64,000 bases of DNA from Trema orientale (GCA_002914845.1 JXTC01000100.1:508998-572997); one strand, 5' to 3'. Counted from the stretch's first letter, positions 34,831 through 48,123 are shown. A program made the numbers and translations. Notes: generated by a model from the sequence alone, not told the origin.

Positions 34831-37600
34831 ACAAAAACAAAATCAATTAAAATGGAACTTTTTAATGGCGCGTGCAGGGTCATTTTCATCTGTAGATTTC
34901 GACATTTTACTCTATTTTTCTTTTCCTAATTATTTGTGCGATTATTTGTTTGTTTGAGCCACTATAAAATGTTTTTATTACATTGTCACAGATAATTTAA
35001 ATATTTTTTTCGATAATAAATCTCACAATTTAAGTTAAATTAATTCTTGGGCATAATTGTATGTATATTTTGACCTTATACTATGTTTAGTTATATCTCA
35101 ATATTTGTAATTTAATATTACAGATGGTTATATGTATATTTTGATAATTTTATGTCACTCATGATTGTATGCATATTTTGGATAATTTTACACTTTAAAT
35201 TTCAGTTTAAAACTCTTCATATTATGTAGAATAATTAATTGTGAGATTCTAACAATCGTGAAAGCTTATGTGCTTGCCTATCATGAGTCTAAGCTTGTCA
35301 AATTATCGAGTATAGTTGATTAATTATTATATTCTCACTTTTGGCTAATTTTGAGCAATTTTTATGCCATATCTTGTTGTTAAATACTATGTTTTATTCT
35401 TGAAAAATTCATTGTAAATGACAAATAAATTGACAACAATACTTGTTGAGGAAGAGGATGATATAAAGGATGTCATTAATGGAGATTAAGTTTCCAATTA
35501 ATCTTGGAATAACATGTGCACTTAATGGAAAATATCATCTTAAAGTTGATAATTTGGAGATAGTCAGATTATGACTAGGCTTATGATATTCTTTTGGGGT
35601 TTTATGTAAGTTCTCTATATTTCTTTTGACCTAGAGTAACTTGTTTTTGGTATCTAATTTTGGGTGTTTGGGATATACTTTTCTTTCGGAATTGAAAATT
35701 AATTATACCATTGATTATTCTAAATATCTGAGAGATGAAAATCTTACATATTGTGGTATAAGAATTGGATTACGAATCTAGAATTTTAAATAGAAAGATC
35801 AGTGGTAACATTCATATGGTGTATTACAAGTTTCTCATCTAAGATTGTTGTGCACATGCTTGTCACTTCAATTGATTAGTAAACTGTCATGGTTATAAGA
35901 GTAAGATTGACACTTATGCAGTTTTTCTGGAATTAATCCATACTGAGATTTACGGATCATTGTTTCCTCATATTATAAGAGGTTATAGAAGACTATGGAG
36001 CTTTATGGATAACTACACCTATTACGATTACGTTGAGCTTATTACTCTAAAGGTATAACTCATGAAAAAAGGATTAAAGCGATCAATTATGATAATGGTG
36101 GTTATTTAAGATATGATGAGACAGAACATGGTCCTAAACCTTCTGTAAGCTATTTCTAAGAATGTAATATTGATGTATATTACGGATAACACTCGGATTT
36201 TCTGGGATTACCATGTTGCAAAACGGTATAAATCACACATTTCTTGATATTGTGTGATATACTTTAAAGATTGATTTATCATGATTCATACATTATTAAA
36301 GGATTCTGGATTTGATTATTAGTCTTATACCACCATAATGATTAATTCAGATAAAGCTATTGATTTTATTGGTGTTTTTGTTACAAGTTAGGGGCTATGG
36401 GAGATTTTATTCGATGAGAAATATTCTATATTATTATCTCCATTTTTGTTATTTCAACTGCAATAGATGGACCTACGATTGAGCAAAGACATATAGTCAC
36501 TCGTGTTATATCTATTGATCTGGTGATACTTAATGACTCCATATGTGGATGAAGAGATATGTATCTTTTGAGGAGATTATGGTGATTTGATATACCTGCA
36601 ATGTTTGGAGACTTCATAATTTATTGGTAGGAACACGAGTTTGATATTGATTATACCTCTAATATAATTATCTACTAGTGAGCCATTAGTAGTCCTCAAT
36701 TCTTATTGTGGATGACACTATAAATAGTGGGATGAATCCCAAGTCATATGAAAATATGGGGCTTAATTGAATTTGACAATGGTTGTTAACTCATTAGATC
36801 GATGTAAATGTTTTAGACCAAGCGTGATTATAAAGTTTAAAGTGGAAAGTATAAGTAAGGCTTCTGGCTAAGGGTTTTCGCGAACTTTCTCAATTGTTTC
36901 TAGTAAAGACACCTTATTGATTTTGTGAGATTTAGTGCTATTTTGACTTGGAACTTCATCAAGTGGATGTGAGAACTGCAATTATGATTGAATATCGAGT
37001 GTTTATATGACTATACCGATTGGTTTTGAGAAAACCAATAATGAACACCTGGTTTATAAGATCCATAATTCTATTTATGGATTGAAAATGGCATTAAAAT
37101 ATTGGTATTACAAATTTGATAAGATTGTAACCATTAGTATGTTTGTGGAGAATGTTGTTGATCAATGTGCATATATGTGAAGGTCAGTAAGAGCAATTAC
37201 ACATTTATGGTTTTATATATTAATGATATTGTGCTCACATTTAAGGCTTCTGACATGATATCTGAGACAAATAATTGTTAACTAGTTATATAGATATGAA
37301 GAATCTCAGAGAAGCCTTATATGCTCTAGGTATACAAATTCTTCATGATAATACTAATGGCATTTTGGTTTGTCTTAAAGAATTGACATTGATCAATTTC
37401 TTTAAGGAGATCTATCTGGGATTTTATTCTCCTCAAAAAGCACTAATTCTTGAATATGACAAATTATGAAATGCCAAATGTCTATTAGATAATATTGAAT
37501 GAGATCATATGAGATTAGTCCCTCTGCATTTGTTGTTAGCCGCCTTATATATATACTCAACAATGCACATGCCATACTCTTTTTATTTGCTGTGGGCACG

Positions 37601-39081
37601 TGTTGCGGATTTTATAATAGCTACACAAGTACACGTGCCGAACAAGTAATATAGTAGTAAGTTAAGTATTGTCTCCACAGGGATTGATTACTAAAATTGA
37701 TTGTAAAAACTAAATATCAAACAAACTGGTTTAAGGAATGAGAAATAAAGATTTGCAACAAATAGTCAAAATAAAAGGATGCAAATGAAATGTAAATATT
37801 AAGCAGAAAATAGCACGATCTAATCAAGTGATTGTGGATCAGTAGTGGAAATAAGCTGGGAATATTGAATCCTCCTTGGTTGCAAATCTGGGTCTAATTG
37901 TTGCAGCAACGCTTATGGCAAAATCACTCCAGTAACCGAAAATTCAATCTGCACATAATAATCCTCCAAATTTATTATGTTTAAAGTTCTTCAAACCAGA
38001 TTTAACATATTCTTATACTTACCCAGTTCTTAAAACACCATTTATAGTATCAATTTCTAATGGGTTTGCATGGTAATAATATATTCCTATACCATTACTA
38101 ATTCAAAGATCTACTAAGGAGATGATTGAAACATGCATCACTCAAGCTAGATCCAACTAAGATTAACCTTTCCAGAATTAATCCAAATTTGTTTATCCTA
38201 AATATTGATGGCCAAGCAATAAAAAAATAATAATAATGAAGCTCACTTGAACGAACAAGAGGAAATTATCATAAACATTCAAAACAACAATTAATCCGTC
38301 ATTACAACTTTAGATTCATCAATTTCCCAGCTAAAGAAACTTAGCTCATGTTCTGGGGCTTAAAAATTAGCAGCTCTAAATACCCCATTAATTACGAAAA
38401 GTTCAAGAAGAGAAAAAGAAATTAAATACAAAGAAGATTGAAAGAAGTAAGAAAAAGTCTAGCTGGATGATGGTGATTTTTGCTCGTTGCTGCAGCTAGT
38501 ACTTCCTCTTCTTTGTCCTTTCTTCGCTGTACTATTTTTCTTCTCTTTCTTTCCTTTTCCGTATTTTGCTCTTAACTCAGCCGCCAAGCTCTACCCCTTT
38601 TTTTTTCTTCTTACAGTACAATTTCCTTTTATATTAGGGTAAGTGAGCTACCCTAGCACACCTGTCAGCCAAATAAAGGAGTGAGGACCACTTTGCTTCA
38701 TTTTTCCTTAGCCGATATTTAATATTAGCTGTCAGCACCAGCTATACGAAGTAGATGCCAGCTAGAAAAAGGAATCTGTAGTTCAGTGTTGTTCCAGCGC
38801 GCTGCTGCAGCAAAGTTACTTCCAGCTTTTACTTGAAGTTCAGCTTTTCTTCCAAAGTGCGGCTAGTTTAATGCTGCAGTACTCAAGTCCAAAATTCAGC
38901 AATTTTTACTAAAAATTAATAAAAATAAAATGGATATTAACCAAGTTAAATCTTGAAACCAAAGATGAGATAAGCCAAAATAAAGTAAGTAAAAACACCT
39001 AGTCTAAACCTTTTATTTCTCCAAAACAACTATTCTAAGACTAAAAACACATCAAATAACTCTATTCTTATAGAGTTATCA
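37601..39081 (-). mobile_element. Solo LTR, 1.48 kb, inside Copia B
   Basis: On the minus strand it starts TGATAACTCTATAAGAATAG and ends ATAAAATCCGCAACA, a TG...CA LTR. Flanks GCACG (37596-37600) and GCATG (39082-39086) fit a 5-bp target duplication with one change. No internal coding region, so it is most simply a solo LTR of an unrelated element, probably Gypsy- or Copia-like. Confidence 0.75.
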
Positions 39082-40001
39082 GCATGCCAGTTAGGTACTT
39101 GAGTGATCCTTTTGGGTACCCAAGATCTTATCATATGACTAATTTATCGGCGAACCAACACTCAGGATATAGTTGGATCTTGTGACGCCGAGATTGTAGG
39201 CTACATAGATGATAAAAGTCTGTCATTATGTATATTGTTATGATGGTAGGAGGGGTTAATCTGTGATTTAGTATCAATTGGACACTCACGACTACCTCAC
39301 CCATTGAGGCAGAGTTTTATGTCATATTACGAGGCTACTTGTTATGTATGTTGACTCTGTTTTGATATTGCTGAAATATTTATGATTATGATTCCACAGT
39401 TATATCTTTCTTTTGGAACTTGAAGAGTACTACTAGCTCAAATTATATTGATATACAGTTCCTATTTGATGGAGAAAAAGTTATGAAATCCTCATCCTTG
39501 TTGATAACACACATACAGATAATATGTTGGCGAATTCACTAGTGAAAGGCTGACCTTATATGTGTTTTGAGAACACGCATCCCATATGGGACTGTTAGGA
39601 GCCTTAGTTATATTGAGTTAGTGGGATCGCCAACCAAATATGATGAACATATTATTGATTGATGTAGATTGCTTATGTTTTATGTAATACATGCTTGATA
39701 TGGATCCTAGTCACTTTTATGATATGCACACACATGTTTATTCGGTAAGTGACATGTTAATTAGAGACATCTAGTTTTAGTCTCAAAATATGTATTGTTG
39801 GTGGATTCATACATGAAAATTATAGCCATACTTTGTGAATCTCTAGTGCTTGATTATGTAAGATGCTTGTATCCTATTAATTCAGTATTGTGTATGATTA
39901 GTTTGGCTATTATTATTATTTTTTGTGAGAAAATCCTGTATTTCAATATGTTATGGTTAAATGAGTAATTATTGTATGATTATACAGTTTTAGCAGGAGA
40001 A

Positions 40002-40489
40002 TGTTATAATATTTTATATGGACTAGTATAATCATTAGCAACTCACTCAATAACAATTCATGGTTAATGAGCCATAATGGGATGGACCATATATCTTAAT
40101 AAGCTTGAGGCCCATGGTTTTTAAACTTTTTGGACACCTTGGCCAACCCATTGGGCCAAGGGCATTAATTGCCACATATGTAACAAGGCCCACTAGCCCA
40201 TTGTCCTTAATAATGAAAACCTGGTCGTTGACCAAAAATGAGCTCTGCTTAGTTTGTGTGTATCGGCGGAGAACCCAAGAGAAGCAAAAGGGTATTGAAC
40301 ACTATAACTCCCCTTTATTGCTCGCCTATTTTTCGCAGCTAGAAGCCACTGGAGTGAAGATAATGACCGGTCAAGACAATAAGCCGACTATTGGAGGTAA
40401 TGTCCATTTCACGCTTTGATAATATGCTAAAAGATTTGATGGGATTATGGTTCGTATAATGTCAATGCTTGATGCATATTAATTCAACA
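40002..40489 (+). repeat. 3' LTR of Copia B
   Basis: TGTTATAATATTTTATATGG to TAATTCAACA, the partner of 33673-34190. It follows the purine tract. Confidence 0.9.
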
Positions 40490-41026
40490 TATACTACTTA
40501 TAAGGGTATTGTGTTTTAAAGATGTGAAGTTTTAGTGAGATTTTGTAATTTGGTTCATATTTTCATTAGTGATACTTATTCCTTGTTTAATTTCTGTAGA
40601 ATATAGTAGATTGATTTTTATATAAACTCTGATTTTAAATATGATATTTACTCGTATTATTATCTTTTCTACTGTGATTTAGCATAAAGTTTGTAGTAAT
40701 GTACTAAAAGGAAAAAACTAAAGTCGATCTTACTATAATTTCAGGACAACCAATTAGAAATAGGCATATTAAATCACATTATGTGTAATTTCTATGCCAC
40801 ATTCTATATTCGATCTATGTCGTTCGGGCTTATTAGTGTAGTTATTATTGAGGGTTCTAGTAGCTATTCCAACAAATGCAACGATGAGCACATTGTTTTC
40901 ATGCTAGTATGTCTGATGGATGAGATTATAACTTCAGGGATATTCAGGATTAATATGGCACTTTTATGGCCATACTTTAGTTGCAATACAATTGTATTTA
41001 GTACATATGTAACCCAAATGGGAGAT

Positions 41027-42120
41027 TGTTAGTAAAATAAATTTCTTAATAATAATGGATATTATAACAATTGTATCGGACCATATTATTTCTAAGTGGA
41101 CCCAGTTAAATGATTTATTTAGGTTGGATCAGAATATCTATTGGGTATGGATACTAAATGTAGATACTTGGTTAGTCTACCCGATTAGGTCTGAAGGATA
41201 CCCAACAAAGTAGCATATATGTCTAATTTTAGGGTTATATTGCTGATTTTAGATATTTGATATTATTATCTTATTTCTAAGTTTTTATACTTTCAGGTAC
41301 ATAAAATTTTAGTTTTGGTATATTGAATTTTGTCATAGTATATAAGACTATGCACCAGATTTTTTGATATATTATTGAATTTATTTTTTGTTGGTGGAAC
41401 CAAAAAAATCATCATTGTGTATACATATAAAAAACTATGAACCGAATTTTACACGAGTTAGATCAGATCTGGCATATACCAAAACTCATATTTTTCACCA
41501 CAATCATAAATTAAAATAGGAATTCATCAACCGAAAACAAAAATCCCTAAATTTTCAATTGAATCTACCAAAACCTATAACCTTAAAAGCGATTGAATCT
41601 AAGTATTTCACCTAAAAACAATCAAATAACAAAAATCAATCTATTAAAAACCTAAAAAACAAACTAATAAGACAAGTGAAGATCAATCGATGTTGATTTA
41701 CCTTTAGATCTGCAAGTTTATCAATAGAATTTGAAAACTTCTCAATGGAACTTCAGTCTTTATTGATAGAGCTTTGATGTTTGTAGTTGAACTCTTAGAT
41801 TGACGATCGTTTTAGATTGAAGTCTACTCCATATCCAATAATGGTGAAGCTCTGGCACTGACACTCTTGAAGAAGAAGAAGAAATTGATGTCGGTGAAGA
41901 TTTACAGAGGAAGAAAATCGCAATACATATTTTTTTTCCTCTTAAGCGTAAAAAGTTAGAGAAGATGATTTAATAAGGGTATTTTTGGTATAGACTTATA
42001 GACTTCCAACGGGTCTTTACATAGGTCATTTGGCTATAAAAAGTGGGCTATAGACATTTATTGAATTTTGGGCCTAAAATCGGCTGAATTGCTATTCAGC
42101 CCTACTTTTTTTTAACGAAA
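41027..42120 (+). repeat. Start of the 3' LTR of Copia A, right end unclear
   Basis: TGTTAGTAAAATAAATTTC follows the purine tract, as an LTR start does. The LTR end could not be found, and the part after about 41390 may be another repeat: on the minus strand it ends with GGGCTGAATAGCAATTCAGC (about 42103-42084). No gene. Confidence 0.45.
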
Positions 42121-42900
42121 TTCCTCGAGTTATTATATCAAAATCAATTAAACAGCTTTGTTAATTATATAGAGTACAAAATAAAGGGTCAAAAGAGTCC
42201 TAACTAAGAGAAATAACAATAGCAATATAATCTATAACTGATAGGTATGGGACCAGAACCAATAAGCTATTCGGTAAGAGCATACAATACAAATTCCACC
42301 AATTTGAGAGACAACAACTCTTTGAAGGCATCTATCAGTAAACGTCCACAGTAGACCCTAATATCCATTAGTAGACACTACAATAGATCCTTGACGTCCA
42401 TCAGTAGATGTTGCAGCAGATCCTTGGCGTCTATTAGTAGATACCACAGCAAATCCTAGCATCCATCAATAAATACCACAACCAAATTTTGGCGTCCATT
42501 AGTAGCCGTTACAACATACTTGCGGTGTTCATCATAGACCCACAACAAATATTTTAAAAAGGTAGATCTTACAGATATAGCTTTCAAAGCTTTAGATCTG
42601 GATGAAAAATCCCAAAACTCCCAACAAAAGAATATAAAAAACAACAAATAAAATAGTAAACTACAATAATAATAACAACAAAACTCACACAGATCTAGAC
42701 TCAAGTGGGACAAAATATCCATAAAAACTAGATCTATGGTGTACAACTTTCACAATAATGGAAAGATTTATTACAATGAAGATATAAAGGAGAAAAAAGA
42801 AAGGAAAAAGAAAAATAAAAAAATTCCAATCGGAGAGAGAGATCTAAGAGATTTCCCCATTCGGTAGGTTACATACCTAAAGAAACCTCAAACTCCCGTT
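42121..42900. repeat. 33-bp minisatellite and surrounding spacer
   Basis: About five to six copies of a 32-33-bp unit (consensus GTCCATxAGTAGATxCCACA plus GCAGATCCTTGGC) at about 42363-42545. Around it is AT-rich spacer. The minus-strand frame over this region follows from the repeat length being a multiple of three and has no family match. Confidence 0.7.
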
Positions 42901-43922
42901 GTGATTTCAAACGCAACTGAAAGAGGAGAGAGAAAGTGGTGGAGGGAGGGGCAGGCGGAGACCCCTCGCTGCACTGGGTACTTCTCTCAAACGTGTCAGC
43001 AGAAGCAAAAAGAGAGAAAAATTCTCTCTCTACTTTCTCTCTCTTCAAAATTGCATAGTGTTCTTAGTTCTTTATTTTCTCAGTTAAGGCTTGAGCGGGT
43101 TCTTGGGCTTTCTCTCTATTCTTTTAGCCCGGGGTTAGATCATTAGCTATCCTGATTACCATCCACTTGCAATATATATATATATATATATACACTTCAA
43201 GCAAAGATATGTACGGCCCATATATATATATATATATACTCACATATATGTACCCTAGTTTTTCACTATTTTAACTAAGATACGAAAATTTTATACTGGA
43301 TAAAAGACACGGTTATTTGTTCTTCATTAAAGATCAAACACGAAGAAAGTTCTAACAAAGCGAAGGTGGAAATTAGGTTGCCAGGATATATATCTCAATT
43401 AAAGAGTTAGACTTAGGTACATATGTACATGGAAATTAACAAATAAATTAAGCTGCTCCTTACTGCCGGAACAAAATAACAAAGACAAACTTTAATCTGT
43501 CGATCAAGACATAAGTTTAATTATCAGATGATTTATTTGATTCCGAACTCCAGTTAGAATATGTATTATTATTACTGTTCGAAATTCCATGGCATGCATG
43601 CTACATATCTTCTGAATTTAGACAACTAAATTTATGCCCTTCACATATATCTCTATGCTTGTATGTTTAAATGCTACTTAATTACGATTGCAGAAAGCTA
43701 GACATATTGATCACTCAAGTCATTAATTTTTTTGTTTTTTAATAAGACTCCAGCGTCATTAATTATTAGGTGCGAAATTGCTTGCATTAATCTTAAATAC
43801 AAGTAATGATGATAATTAGTGCCCTAGTGGGAGATCACATGATGAAAAATGCATAATACAGCCAATTCTCAAATGAATATTATTTAGTCACGAAGGATGT
43901 GACTGAAGACAACCCAAAAAAA

Positions 43923-43958
<36 letters not shown>

Positions 43959-44728
43959 TAAGGGCGCGTATTAGTTTGCACAAAGACTTAGAAAAGGACC
44001 CCGGTTCATTTACGAGATTTTAGGAATTAATCGAGTGATGTAACTTTGTAACATATTTAGATCTTGTCCGGCAGGAAATGATCAGGGACAATTTTTTTAA
44101 TAAAAATTTTTAAATTTTTTATTATGAAATTAATATATAAATTGATTTGAATCTTCTCCTCCTCCCACCTACTCGCAAAAATCCTAAACCAATTANTAAG
44201 CCGATTTAATTGCATGCAATGTCCGTGTAAATGGGCATTATGAACGAGAGAATACATGACTACTAGCTAGTACTAAAATGAAATTAATATACTTCATTTA
44301 AAAACCATTGCTTTTAAATTTGAAAGTTTATGGATTAAAATGATATTTTGAATAATTTAGGACCAACAAAGTAATTAGTCCAAATAATATATTTCAAGTG
44401 CGCAAAGTCGCGAACTGCACTATCATGTAAACTAGCTAGAGCTAGTTGATAATTCTTCTGCTAGTTTGTTATATAGAGGTTAATTAGCCAGGTGTCAAAC
44501 TGGGATTACTACGATTAGATTGTTATTTAATCCCAGTTGGAAAGACTCGATAAATTAATGAGGATTAGATTCATATTTCTGAGGGGAAAAAAAAAAGAAA
44601 AGAAAAAAAATCATTACAAATGACGCTATACTAGAGACTATTCTTTAAAAAACTTGTGGAGATTTAGTAATGCATATGTTTAATTATTGAATAATAAGGT
44701 GTAGTAGTACAGTCACCAAATGTGGTGG
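42901..44728. other. Spacer with microsatellites, no gene
   Basis: A CT-rich leader-like stretch lies at 43020-43130. (AT)n runs lie at 43173-43192 and 43220-43238, and an (AAT)n microsatellite at about 43928-43958. One undetermined base at about 44196. No protein or RNA gene recognised. Confidence 0.5.
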
Positions 44729-45007
44729 CACTACAAAAAATACTTATTTTTAGTAACGATAAAAGTTGTGACTAAAAATATCGTAACTAAAAAATATATG
44801 ATTAAAAATTTTATTTACAAAACGATAATTTGTTGTGACTAAATATAATTTTAGTCACAATATATTTTAAAACTATAAATAAAATATTGCATATAAAAAT
44901 ATATTAGTGATAACTTGTGATTAAATGTTATCCTTTAATCATAAAAAAACTAGTAGTTGTGACGTTTAAACTAGTAGTTGTGACTAAACGGTAACTCTTT
45001 TGTAGTG
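44729..45007. mobile_element. CACTA-type MITE, 279 bp
   Basis: Starts CACTACAAAAAATACTT and ends ACTCTTTTGTAGTG. Subterminal words GTTGTGACTAAA / TTTAGTCACAA are repeated in both orientations, the CACTA style. The flanking triplets TGG and GTC do not match, so the target duplication is unclear. No coding capacity. Confidence 0.8.
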
Positions 45008-45706
45008 GTCCCGTCTCAACCGTTTGATTAATAATTTAATTGATTCCGCATCAAAAATCTAACATGCAAAATGGTTCCCGTTGAAATTTGAGACTAGAAT
45101 TACTTATAAGAGTGTAGCATTTATCATGTTAGGATAAATTTCGGAAAAAACAATATATATATATATATGTCACTCCAATTCTATATTTAAATAAATATAT
45201 TTGAATATACAAGAATCATATACATACAGAGGAACGAACAAACAAAATTTCAAGCCAATTCTTCTTTTATAAATAAATACAAAATCAACGTAAATAAAGA
45301 GAAGACACATCCTCTTGCTTTCATCAATGAATTAATTTACTGTTTATGAACAACAGAACGATCCTTCGAAAAGGAAATATTTGTAAAAGACTAAAAGCTA
45401 GTATATTTTAGCAGTTCTAAAAAACTGCTATCAATTTCATATTCTTCTTAAAAACTGGGATTTTATAGTAAGATATCCGAATTTTCGGTATATTTTAAAT
45501 AAATTACAAATAGATCATTTGTATATACTAAGTGCAAAATATAATGTATCCAATATAAAAGTTAATATATACTCATTACATAAAACTAAATTTAGTATAT
45601 AAATAAATATATTAAGTATAAAAATAGACATGCTCTCTCATTTATCTATAAAACAAGAAAAATAGACATTTATTATCACGGTGTAAAAAAAGTTACAGGA
45701 TGCACA
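45008..45706. other. AT-rich spacer, nothing recognised
   Basis: No gene or clear repeat; a TA run at 45152-45167. Confidence 0.5.
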
Positions 45707-45715
45707 TTCTAACTT

Positions 45716-46081
45716 GGGATAATTGCAAAAAAATATCCTGAAGTTTGAGTGTTTTGCAATTTAAACCCTGAAGTTTAGACTCTGCAAAATAATACCCTGA
45801 GATTAATAATTTCTGAAAATTAATACCATGGACAGATTTTTTGACCAATTTTAAGAATGAAAAAATAATAATATCCTCTATTAAAACTAAATTAATCCAT
45901 ATTATTCATCTTAATTTTGAAGATATTATTATACTTTATCACTTAAAATTATTCAAAAAGTCAACCCAGGGTATTAATTTTCAGAAATTCTTAATCTCAG
46001 GGTATTATTTTGCAGAGTCCAAACTTCAGGCGTTAAATTGCAGAACACCCAAATCTCAGGATATTTTTTTTCAATTATCCC
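45716..46081. mobile_element. Foldback MITE, 366 bp (hotspot member 1)
   Basis: Arms of about 130 bp, GGGATAATTGCAAAAAAATA to TTTTTTTCAATTATCCC. TTCTAACTT (45707-45715) and TTCTAATTT (46082-46090) are a 9-bp target duplication with one change. Arms repeat the phrase CCTGAAGTTT / ACCCTGAGATTAA. The open frame at 45841-46197 reads through it and is chance. Confidence 0.88.
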
Positions 46082-46227
46082 TTCTAATTTCCCTAAAAAT
46101 CGCTGTCCATGAAAAATACCAACAAAGCCCAAATAGTTCTACACAAAAGCCTCATCTCAGGATCCTATTCTACTTGGGCCTTATTTCAGCTGACTGATGC
46201 TTAAGATCTAAAGTTACTTCCAATTTA

Positions 46228-46638
46228 GGAAAAAGTTCATAAATACCTTTTTTAAAATTATATTTTCATAAATACCTTTTTTTATTTTTATTTCATAAAT
46301 ACCAGTTTTTATACCTATTTTTGGAGAAATATAGACCACCACTGTTTTACACATGAAATGTATACCACAGTATATATTTCATGCATTAAATGTATATCGT
46401 GGTCTACATTTCATGAATAAAACTTACATTAAAAATTGGCACACATTTTAAAATGTCTACCGTTCATATTTTACACATGAAATGTGTACCTCAAGGATAA
46501 AATTTACATTGTAAATTGGCCCACTCATATTTTTCATATGAAATGTGGACCATAAAAACGGATATTTTTTAAAGAAGTTTTAAAAACGGGTATTTTTGAA
46601 ATAAGTTTTACAAAACGGGTATTAGGTGTAATTTTCAC
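46228..46638. mobile_element. Foldback MITE, 411 bp (hotspot member 2)
   Basis: TCCAATTTA stands exactly on both sides (46219-46227 and 46639-46647). Arms carry TTCATAAATACC and its complement-type GGTATTTxTGAAAT; inner words ACACATGAAATGTATACC recur in both orientations. Confidence 0.85.
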
Positions 46639-46648
46639 TCCAATTTAA

Positions 46649-47109
46649 GAGAAATTCACAGCAGTATCCATTTTTATCAATTATTTTCATAAATACCTGT
46701 TTTTATTTTCTTTCAAAAATGCACGTTTTTATGGTACACATTTCATGTGCATAATATGAGTGATATACATTTACAATGTAAATGTTTACCTATGCGGTAC
46801 ATATTTCATGTATAAAATATGAACAATATACATTTATAATGTAAATCTTTACTATAGTTTACATTTTTCATTATCAATTTGACCTATGATATATATTTTT
46901 TGAAATGTACACTAATTTTTAGTGTAATTTTTTTTCATGAAATTTGTGCCACTGTATATACTTGATATATGAAATGTATTTTCATATGTAAAATACTAGT
47001 GGTCTATATTTCTAACAAAATGAGTATAAAAATGGGTATTCATGAAATAAAAATAAAAATGGTATTTACGGAAATATAGTTTTAAAAATAGATATTTATG
47101 AATTTTTCC
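46649..47109. mobile_element. Foldback MITE, 461 bp (hotspot member 3)
   Basis: Same family as its left neighbour, with words TTCATAAATACCTG and ATGGGTATTCATGAAAT. Flanks CCAATTTAA (46640-46648) and CCAATCTAA (47110-47118) form a 9-bp duplication with one change, overlapping the target copy of the previous element. Confidence 0.8.
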
Positions 47110-47139
47110 CCAATCTAAACTAAAAATAATTAACAAGCT

Positions 47140-47530
47140 TTTTTTTTCATAAATCTAGGCCGATAATCAAAAAAACCGAAAAATCCTAGGTTGAAACTTT
47201 TGAGAAATCCCGAATTTATTTAGAAAATTATCACTCTTTAATAATAATTAGAAAATTACCATTTATAACAAATTGGTATATTTTAAAGGTACTCAAGGTA
47301 ACTTACAATCAAGTTACATAGAGCAGTCAAGAGTTAACTAAGGTAACTAGTCCGATTAGCTCAAGTAACTTGACCAATTACCTCAAGTACCTCATCAATT
47401 AGTGAAAAATAATTTTTTATAAATATTTTTAAAAATAATATTTTTCAAAATAATTTTGAGATTTTTCATAAAAAATTAAAAATCGGAGATTTTTCAATTC
47501 TTTTAAAATCGTCCAAATTAAAAAATCAAA
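47140..47530. mobile_element. Foldback MITE (hotspot member 4)
   Basis: Arms near 47175-47250 (GAGAAATCCCGAATTTATTTAG) pair loosely with 47400-47500 (TTTGAGATTTTTCAT, CGGAGATTTTTC). The inner part has words AAGGTAACT / GTCCGATTAGCTCAAGTAAC shared with the element at 47725. Exact ends unclear. Confidence 0.6.
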
Positions 47531-47724
47531 TTTCCTAATTAACCCAATGTCGTTAATTCTAGTGTAACATAAGAGAAGCAAGATGACATAAACTATTTAT
47601 TTACTCTTAAAATTACCTAAATGAAAAGAAACAAAGAAAATGCAATGGGAAAACTTAATAAACAGCGAAAAACGTTTTAACTAATAAAATCAATTTTTAA
47701 AGAGAAAATTCGATTTTATAAAGT

Positions 47725-48098
47725 AAAGTTTCAAAAAAAATCCCAGATTTAAATTTTTTTGAAAAATTCTGAATTTATTTAGAAAATACTACTCTTAAAA
47801 ATGTTAAGAAAAATACCACTTTTTACAAATTGATAAGGTACATGAGATAATTGGTCAAGTTACTTAAGGTGATGAGCCATATTACCTCAAGAAATTAGAT
47901 TGGCTATCCCAATAACCCGATTGGTTATTTCATGTAACCTTGAAAAGTGCCAATTTTTTAAAAATGAAATGCCATTTTTCTAAATATTTTTAAAAATATT
48001 ATTTTTTCTAAATAAACTTTAAAAAATGATATATTTCTAACTAAATCCAGAATTATTCAAAAAGTTTAACCATTCGTAATTTTTCAATTTTCAGAATA
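47725..48098. mobile_element. Foldback MITE (hotspot member 5)
   Basis: Related to 47140-47530: shares CTGAATTTATTTAGAAAAT and the inner GTAACT/TTACCTCAAG words; arms pair with TTTTCTAAATAAACTTT near 48000. Exact ends unclear. Confidence 0.6.
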
Positions 48099-48123
48099 TG
48101 GGCCTATTTATATATATATATAT

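Larger units (their letters stand above)
33673..40489 (+). mobile_element. Copia B, nested in Copia A
   Basis: Two LTRs of about 518 and 488 bp (33673-34190, 40002-40489) enclose a plus-strand Copia. After the 5' LTR comes ATTGATATCAAGAGC, a decayed tRNA-Met-type primer site. Then follow a long leader with palindromes (34600-34830), gag/protease remains, integrase (NYDNGGYLRYDE near 36087), RT (IYGLKMALKYWYYKFD near 37071) and RNase H remains (EIVGYIDD near 39190), and a purine tract GCAGGAGAA (39993-40001). A solo LTR sits between RT and RNase H. The target duplication with Copia A is not clear. Broken in very many places. Confidence 0.85.
29760..41026 (+). mobile_element. Copia relic A, split by Copia B
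   Basis: Plus-strand Copia whose internal part runs from about 29850 to 33672 and, after the Copia B insert, from 40490 to 41026. Gag words (FKKYNEHI near 30026, YIMKISNVTSKLKTLKLEQL near 30350), protease/integrase remains near 30860-32130, RT (LVLYVDDI-type box near 32795, DIGLLYETKIFLSKD near 32816) and RNase H (YSDSNFVGY near 33229, SNNNKNS near 33505) occur in Copia order. A purine tract AAATGGGAGA (41016-41025) precedes the 3' LTR. No 5' LTR was recognised. Very many breaks; old fossil. Confidence 0.8.

Noticed and set aside
34421-34957. Several 60-76-residue frames in the Copia B leader
   Set aside because: They cover the palindrome cluster and poly(A) run; no domain match.
40105-40419. 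104-residue plus-strand frame
   Set aside because: Lies within the 3' LTR of Copia B; the matching 5' LTR does not keep it open.
42338-42545. Possible CRISPR-like array
   Set aside because: Units of 32-33 bp are contiguous and diverged without unique spacers, in a plant genome; it is a minisatellite.
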